Assembly (NCBI GenBank): GCA_937124545.1
Contig: CAKZKU010000272.1
Span: 29,700-93,699, forward strand
DNA from: an uncultured Microbacteriaceae bacterium
GTDB taxonomy: Bacteria > Actinomycetota > Actinomycetes > Actinomycetales > Microbacteriaceae
Length of the DNA: 64,000 nt
Direction of reading: 5' to 3'
Part shown: positions 59,340 through 64,000 of the stretch, one piece after another
Layout: each line of letters begins with the position of its first letter
How positions within the stretch are numbered: position 1 is the stretch's first letter
Notes under the pieces: generated by a model
Told to the model about the DNA's origin: nothing
Seen by the model: only the letters and a program-made list of their open reading frames with translations
The model's database searches: none
Position numbers and translations under genes: made by a program

Positions 59340-60197
59340 ATGACACGCGCTGGATTTGTTGTTGGCCTCGTAGCCGCTGCTCTCGTTTTGAGCGGCTGCA
59401 GTGCTGCCACGTCGGCCGATGAATTTGAAGAGTTTGCGATCGATGACTCCCGCGTGAGCATGGCGGTGGAGCCCACCGAGGAAGCCTTCGTCGAGGAGAG
59501 TGCGGCGCTGCAGGCTGATTCGGCTGGTTCCTATGAACCCGATGTCATCACCACCGGTTACCTGTCCCTCATTGTTGATGACCCGTCGGCGAGTGCCGAC
59601 GAAGTCAGCCAGTTGGTGCTGGATGCTGGTGGGCGAATCGCTTCGCGGTCCGACTACTCCCCCACGGATTATGGTTCCCCCAGTAGTTACCTCGAATTGC
59701 GCGTGCCCTATGACAGCGTCGAGACCACGCTGGCAGCGATTAGTGACCGTGGGATTGTGCAGGAGTCTTCCCTCAACAGCGTCGACGTGTCCCTGCAGAA
59801 AGTGGATCTTGACGCACGCCTGGAGGTATTGAACACAGGGATCACGCGGCTACAGGCCCTCCTGGAGGAAGCAGCCACCACTGCCGATGTGGTGACCATT
59901 GAATCCGCGCTCACCGAGCGCCAAAGCGAGAGAGATTCGCTGCAATCCCAGCGTGACTACCTGAGCGACCAAACTTTGTTCGCCACGATCAGCGTCAACC
60001 TGTACACACCAGTAGATGCTGCGCCGAGAAATCAGGACGGCTTTCTGGATGGTCTGGTTCGAGGCCTCGAGAGCATCGTGAGCTTCGGCGCGGGACTGAT
60101 TGTATGGGCGGGCATACTGCTGCCGTGGCTGGGTGTGCTGGCGCTTGTCGTTGCCGCTATTGCGATTACCCGCCGCGTCCGAAGGAAAAAGCTCTAG
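59340..60197 (+). CDS. DUF4349 domain-containing lipoprotein
   Basis: Signal peptide with lipobox LSGCSAA; GYLSLIVDDPSASADEVSQLVLDAGGRIASRSDY..; C-terminal TM. Confidence 0.85.
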   Translation: MTRAGFVVGLVAAALVLSGCSAATSADEFEEFAIDDSRVSMAVEPTEEAFVEESAALQADSAGSYEPDVITTGYLSLIVDDPSASADEVSQLVLDAGGRIASRSDYSPTDYGSPSSYLELRVPYDSVETTLAAISDRGIVQESSLNSVDVSLQKVDLDARLEVLNTGITRLQALLEEAATTADVVTIESALTERQSERDSLQSQRDYLSDQTLFATISVNLYTPVDAAPRNQDGFLDGLVRGLESIVSFGAGLIVWAGILLPWLGVLALVVAAIAITRRVRRKKL

Positions 60198-60230
60198 ATT
60201 AGACGCCGGTCCACAGAAAAGGAGCCGCCC

Positions 60231-60938
60231 ATGGCCGCCATCGTTTTTCGAGGCCTCACCAAGACCTACCGTGGAACCCACGCGGTCGACAATTTCAGTG
60301 CTGAGGTTCAGCCCGGCCGCGTGACCGGTTTCCTGGGTCCCAACGGCGCGGGGAAATCAACTGCCCTGCGCTGCCTGGTGGCACTGGCAAGCCCGACAAA
60401 AGGCCGCACCAGAATTTTGGGAAAGCGCTACCAAGCGCTGAAAGATCCGCAGAAGCGAGTCGGCGTAGTACTGGACTCCCGAGGTTTTCACCCTGGGCTC
60501 ACGGCCTACCAAAACCTGCGGGTCCTGACCACGATGGGGGCCATCGACAAGGCGCGGATCGACGAAGTCCTCGCCGAGGTGGAGCTCTCGGAGGCTCGGA
60601 ACAAAAGGGTCAAAGGTTTCTCACTAGGGATGAAACAGCGACTTTCGCTTGCCTCAGCCCTGCTGGGCTCGCCCGAAGTACTGATCCTGGACGAACCGGC
60701 AAACGGACTCGACCCCGCCGGAATCGCCTGGTTGCGAAGCTTCATCAAAGGCCAAGCCGATAGGGGTGTGACCATACTGGTGTCCTCTCACCAACTGGCG
60801 GAGCTGGAGACCATCGTCGATGACGTGATCATCATCAACAAGGGCAAACTCATCGCGTCTGGTCCCGTGGCGGAAATCACGGGTGGCGAACGCCTCGAAC
60901 AAGCGTTTCTCCGTTTGACGGGAGGTGGGCTCTCATGA
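60231..60938 (+). CDS. ABC transporter ATP-binding protein
   Basis: Walker A LGPNGAGKSTALRCL; FSLGMKQRLSLASALLGSPEVLILDEPANGLDP. Confidence 0.96.
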   Translation: MAAIVFRGLTKTYRGTHAVDNFSAEVQPGRVTGFLGPNGAGKSTALRCLVALASPTKGRTRILGKRYQALKDPQKRVGVVLDSRGFHPGLTAYQNLRVLTTMGAIDKARIDEVLAEVELSEARNKRVKGFSLGMKQRLSLASALLGSPEVLILDEPANGLDPAGIAWLRSFIKGQADRGVTILVSSHQLAELETIVDDVIIINKGKLIASGPVAEITGGERLEQAFLRLTGGGLS

Positions 60939-61714
60939 GGTTGCTCACCGCAGAACTTCGCAAACTGACCTACCAGCGAGCGATGTGGGGGATGGTGCTC
61001 GGTGGGGTGCTGTTCAGCGTGCTCGGCACAGCATCGACCCCGGTCATTCTTGACTCCGCGGGAGACGGGCTGGGCTTCGGTGCCCTCAGCGAGCCCGCCG
61101 TGGTGGATGCCGTGTACGCCAATGCTGTCTCGGGCTTCTACTTCTCGATGCTGCTCGGTGTTCTTGTTGTTGCGGGGGAATTTCGGCACGGCACCGCCGT
61201 CGCAACTTTTGTTGCGGTGCCCCGGCGCAGCCGGGTCCTCTTAGCCAAGCTCCTCGCGGCAGGGATTGCCGGCCTGGTCCTGCAGATCGTGGCAACCGGG
61301 GTCGGGATTGCCTCAGGCTGGCTAGCGTTGCAGTTCTATCCTGAGGCTGCCGCGCCTTCGGCCGAAATCTTTCTCAACACGGCGATCTCTGGTGTCGTCT
61401 CAGGCTTTGTTCTAGGAATTGTGGGGGCAGCCATTGGTGCCCTCCTTCGGTCTCAAGTCCTCGCCCTGGTGGGGACACTGTTGTGGTTGTTTGCCGTGGA
61501 GCCAACCCTCCTCCTGCTCGCCCCGGAGGCTGGCAAGTTCTTCCTGACGGGTCTTGCCACCGCCATCATTGCGATTGATGTGGAATCGGACTTGATCGAC
61601 TTCACCAGCGACTCGTTCCTCTCCCCCGGCCTCGCCATCGCGGTTCTGCTCGGCTACGCTGTGGTTGCTTCCCTACTAGCACTGCTCTCGAGCATGCGTC
61701 GCGATATTGATTAG
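60935..61714 (+). CDS. ABC transporter permease (ABC-2 type)
   Basis: Six-TM ORF, 4-nt overlap with upstream ATPase; GEFRHGTAVATFVAVPRRSRVLLAKLLA. Confidence 0.9.
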   Translation: MRLLTAELRKLTYQRAMWGMVLGGVLFSVLGTASTPVILDSAGDGLGFGALSEPAVVDAVYANAVSGFYFSMLLGVLVVAGEFRHGTAVATFVAVPRRSRVLLAKLLAAGIAGLVLQIVATGVGIASGWLALQFYPEAAAPSAEIFLNTAISGVVSGFVLGIVGAAIGALLRSQVLALVGTLLWLFAVEPTLLLLAPEAGKFFLTGLATAIIAIDVESDLIDFTSDSFLSPGLAIAVLLGYAVVASLLALLSSMRRDID

Positions 61715-61722
61715 GAGACACC

Positions 61723-61998
61723 ATGAGTACCGATGATGACCTGCGCAAGTTGGCCGAAAAGCGGGTGAAGGCAAAACAAGACTTGCGAAGCTATCTGGGC
61801 ATTTGGGCTCTCGTTTCCGCCATTTTGGTGGGCGTGTGGCTCTTCGCGACCCCGGGTGTCTATTTCTGGCCGATCTGGGCCATTGGCGGCATGGGCGTTG
61901 CTGTTCCCTTCATGGCGTTGGAGGCCTACGGGAAAAAGCGCGTGCTCTCCGAAGCTGACATCGAAACCGAAATCAAAAAAATGAAGGGCGAGGGTTAG
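61723..61998 (+). CDS. 2TM domain-containing protein
   Basis: LRKLAEKRVKAKQDLRSYLGIWALVSAILVGVWLFATPGVYFWPIWAIGGMGVAV. Confidence 0.82.
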   Translation: MSTDDDLRKLAEKRVKAKQDLRSYLGIWALVSAILVGVWLFATPGVYFWPIWAIGGMGVAVPFMALEAYGKKRVLSEADIETEIKKMKGEG

Positions 61999-63242
61999 GG
62001 AGTTCCCAACCCCTGACGAAGTCGCAACACTCGATGAAGTGATTCATCGACGCTTTGCTCACTCAGCATTCCCGACTCGACCGCCTCGATGAGGGCGTCC
62101 ATCATTCGGTCATAGGTTTCTAGTTCCGGATCTGTTCCCGGATCCACAGCGGTCAGCAGCAGGTCATTACCGGCGACCAAGGCCGCCACGGCCACCGTGG
62201 CGAGGTCCGAATACGCTTCCTCCCCGGAGCTTTTGAGCATTCGCAAATCATCGGTAATGATGACGCCCTCAAAACCGAGCTCGTTGCGAGCAATGGACAT
62301 CCAGTCATCGGAGAGTGATGCGGGGTCGCGACTGATGGCGGGAACCCGGAAATGGCCGGTCATCACAATCTCTGCACCGGCTTCCACACCCGCCACAAAA
62401 GGCACCGCGTGGGTTTGGCGCCACTGGTCGTAGGTGAGGTCGCTGGTGGCGATCGTTCGGTGCGAATCGGCAAACACCATTCCGTGCCCCGGGAAGTGCT
62501 TCAAAGTCTGGGCAACTTCGTCGACATTGGCAGAAAGCGCCACCACGACGTGCTCTGCCACAACCTGCGGGTCCGAGGAGAACGAGCGGGAGTGGATGTA
62601 AGCACCGGGACCCCCGGTCACATCCGCCACCACACCAAAGTTCACGTTGGCTCCCGCGCGATCGACCAGTTGTTGGCGCGCGAGGAAGGCTTCCGCGGTG
62701 GCGTCGGTTGAGGTGGCCCCCAATATCCGAGCGCCGGGGAATTGATCGCCGCTGATTCGTGCCACCGGTGAACCTTCCTGATCCACCGCCATCACGAGCG
62801 GAAATTCTTGATCCTGCTGGATGGCGCCAATGAGGTCGCGAATGGCGTAGGTGTCACCGGCTAGGTTGTTGCGACCGAGCAGGAACCCGGCTGCGGGAAT
62901 TCGGTCCAAGAATTCACGGTGGACGCTGGGGTCCATCCCCGGCACGGTCACCACCAGCAGACCCGCCAGTTTGGTTCGTAAGTCCATGGCGGCAATGGCG
63001 TCTCTTCTCGCCGCTTCACCTTCATCAACTTCGGGTGTGGGTGCTTCGACTACCTCCGGCTCCGGTTCTGGGGCCTCCACGGAGGGTGCAGCGGGAGTCA
63101 GCTCCAACACCACAGGATCTGGCGCTTCCGGCGCAGTCGGGGCCGGGAGTGTGCAGGCGCTCAACGCAAGAAACACGACGCCAGCAAGGAGACCACGCGA
63201 CAGGCTGCGGTGCGGTTGCCGCCCCTCTTTTCTTCCCTGCAC
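61995..63242 (-). CDS. Glycoside hydrolase family 3 (beta-N-acetylhexosaminidase, NagZ-like), secreted lipoprotein
   Basis: VMAVDQEGSPVARI..KHFPGHGMVFADSHRT..GFEGVIITDDLRM; N-terminal lipobox-like LALSAC. Confidence 0.93.
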   Translation of the reverse strand: MQGRKEGRQPHRSLSRGLLAGVVFLALSACTLPAPTAPEAPDPVVLELTPAAPSVEAPEPEPEVVEAPTPEVDEGEAARRDAIAAMDLRTKLAGLLVVTVPGMDPSVHREFLDRIPAAGFLLGRNNLAGDTYAIRDLIGAIQQDQEFPLVMAVDQEGSPVARISGDQFPGARILGATSTDATAEAFLARQQLVDRAGANVNFGVVADVTGGPGAYIHSRSFSSDPQVVAEHVVVALSANVDEVAQTLKHFPGHGMVFADSHRTIATSDLTYDQWRQTHAVPFVAGVEAGAEIVMTGHFRVPAISRDPASLSDDWMSIARNELGFEGVIITDDLRMLKSSGEEAYSDLATVAVAALVAGNDLLLTAVDPGTDPELETYDRMMDALIEAVESGMLSEQSVDESLHRVLRLRQGLGTP

Positions 63243-63327
63243 CCATCGAGGGTATCGGGGTGGGTGCGCGTTGCCCTGTCGCGCTCGCGGGCCGGGCGAG
63301 GGTGGTGCTCACTGCTCACCACCAAAT

Positions 63328-63344
63328 GTTCTACTATGTAGAAC
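63328..63344. promoter_or_regulatory. Perfect palindrome abutting antitoxin start, putative TA operator overlapping a -10 element
   Basis: GTTCTAC-TAT-GTAGAAC ends 1 nt before the ATG at 63346. Confidence 0.6.
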
Positions 63345-63345
63345 T

Positions 63346-63666
63346 ATGACGACCGAGAACAGTCTGCCCAATATCGAGGGCCCTGTGGAAAGTTCCCGCA
63401 TCGGCTTGCGAGAGCTTGGGCAGAATGTGTCCCGCGTGCTCAGCCGCGTCAAGAACGGAGAGTCCCTGGTGGTGACCGAGCATGGCCGTCCTATTGCCTA
63501 CGTCACTCCGCACGTGGAAACGAATCCGCTCGACGAGCTCCTCGCTCGGGGGGAAGCCACAGCCGCCAAAGCGAGCGCCCACGATGTTCTCCGGCAATTC
63601 CCCCCGGTGCCCTCCCCGCAGAGCGGGTCCGAGGTCCTCGCGCAGATGCGCGAGGAGGAGCAGTGA
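63346..63666 (+). CDS. Type II toxin-antitoxin system Phd/YefM family antitoxin
   Basis: SSRIGLRELGQNVSRVLSRVKNGESLVVTEHGRPIAYVTPH. Confidence 0.92.
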   Translation: MTTENSLPNIEGPVESSRIGLRELGQNVSRVLSRVKNGESLVVTEHGRPIAYVTPHVETNPLDELLARGEATAAKASAHDVLRQFPPVPSPQSGSEVLAQMREEEQ

Positions 63667-64000
63667 AAGCGCTCTATGTTGATTCCTCGGCTGTTGCCAA
63701 ACTGATCACCCGCGAAAGCGAATCAGCGGCACTCCGGGACTTTATCCTGGGCGACAACCCGTGGCAAGGCCCTGTGTCTCTGGTTTCTAGCCGCTTGACG
63801 TCGGTGGAGGTGTGGCGCATGGCACAAAGAATCGGACCCCACCTGCTCCAGACCGCACGGGCGGTTGTGAACACCATCACGATGGTGGAATTCTCCAGAG
63901 AAAACAGCGAACAGGCAGCCCGTCTGCACCCGGTGGAGCTTCGAACCCTCGATGCTCTTCACTTGGCGGCAGCGCTCAGGGTAGGCCTGGATGTCGTGAC
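63663..64000 (+). CDS. VapC-like PIN domain toxin (partial, runs off window)
   Basis: GTG start overlaps antitoxin stop (GTGA); VKALYVDSSAVAKLITRESES...TLDALHLAAALRVGLDVV. Confidence 0.92.
   Translation, partial: MKALYVDSSAVAKLITRESESAALRDFILGDNPWQGPVSLVSSRLTSVEVWRMAQRIGPHLLQTARAVVNTITMVEFSRENSEQAARLHPVELRTLDALHLAAALRVGLDVV

Overview
This 64 kb window is from a compact, high-GC actinobacterial chromosome. The gene families and synteny suggest Microbacteriaceae or a related streamlined lineage; this is inference. Most of it is core housekeeping content. Left to right: gcvT with a tandem glycine riboswitch; a sugar ABC transporter with a GH32/GH-J-like hydrolase; ychF, rmuC, glpX, fba, ispH, xseAB, fumC, a Z-isoprenyl transferase, greA, ilvA, htpX and lemA; a tRNA with a UAA anticodon; an NDH-2; a mycosin-like S8 protease; DUF501, ftsB, eno, hisS, mazG, mfd, pth, rplY, prs and glmU; tRNA-Gln; lspA, ispE, rsmA, tatD, metG and rsmI; a ribonucleotide reductase operon; and accessory genes ending in a Phd/VapC-type toxin-antitoxin pair cut by the window edge. 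No CRISPR array, transposon, prophage or rRNA was seen. The best lead is the ribonucleotide reductase (nrd) locus. (i) The NrdA ORF has the catalytic-site cysteines but no C-terminal redox Cys pair. A 27-aa ORF ending CDSCQ starts at an overlapping TAATG directly after the nrdA stop, so the tail appears to be detached. (ii) NrdB has Phe at the radical-Tyr position and Glu as first metal ligand, the class Ic (Chlamydia-type Mn/Fe) signature. (iii) The upstream region carries two NrdR-box-like sites exactly 32 bp apart, three DnaA-box-like nonamers and a long leader hairpin. Second lead: a well-folded 74-nt class I (short variable arm) tRNA with a UAA anticodon, unlike normal tRNA-Leu. Third: five of eleven convergent gene pairs have stop codons interlocked in exactly 4 nt.
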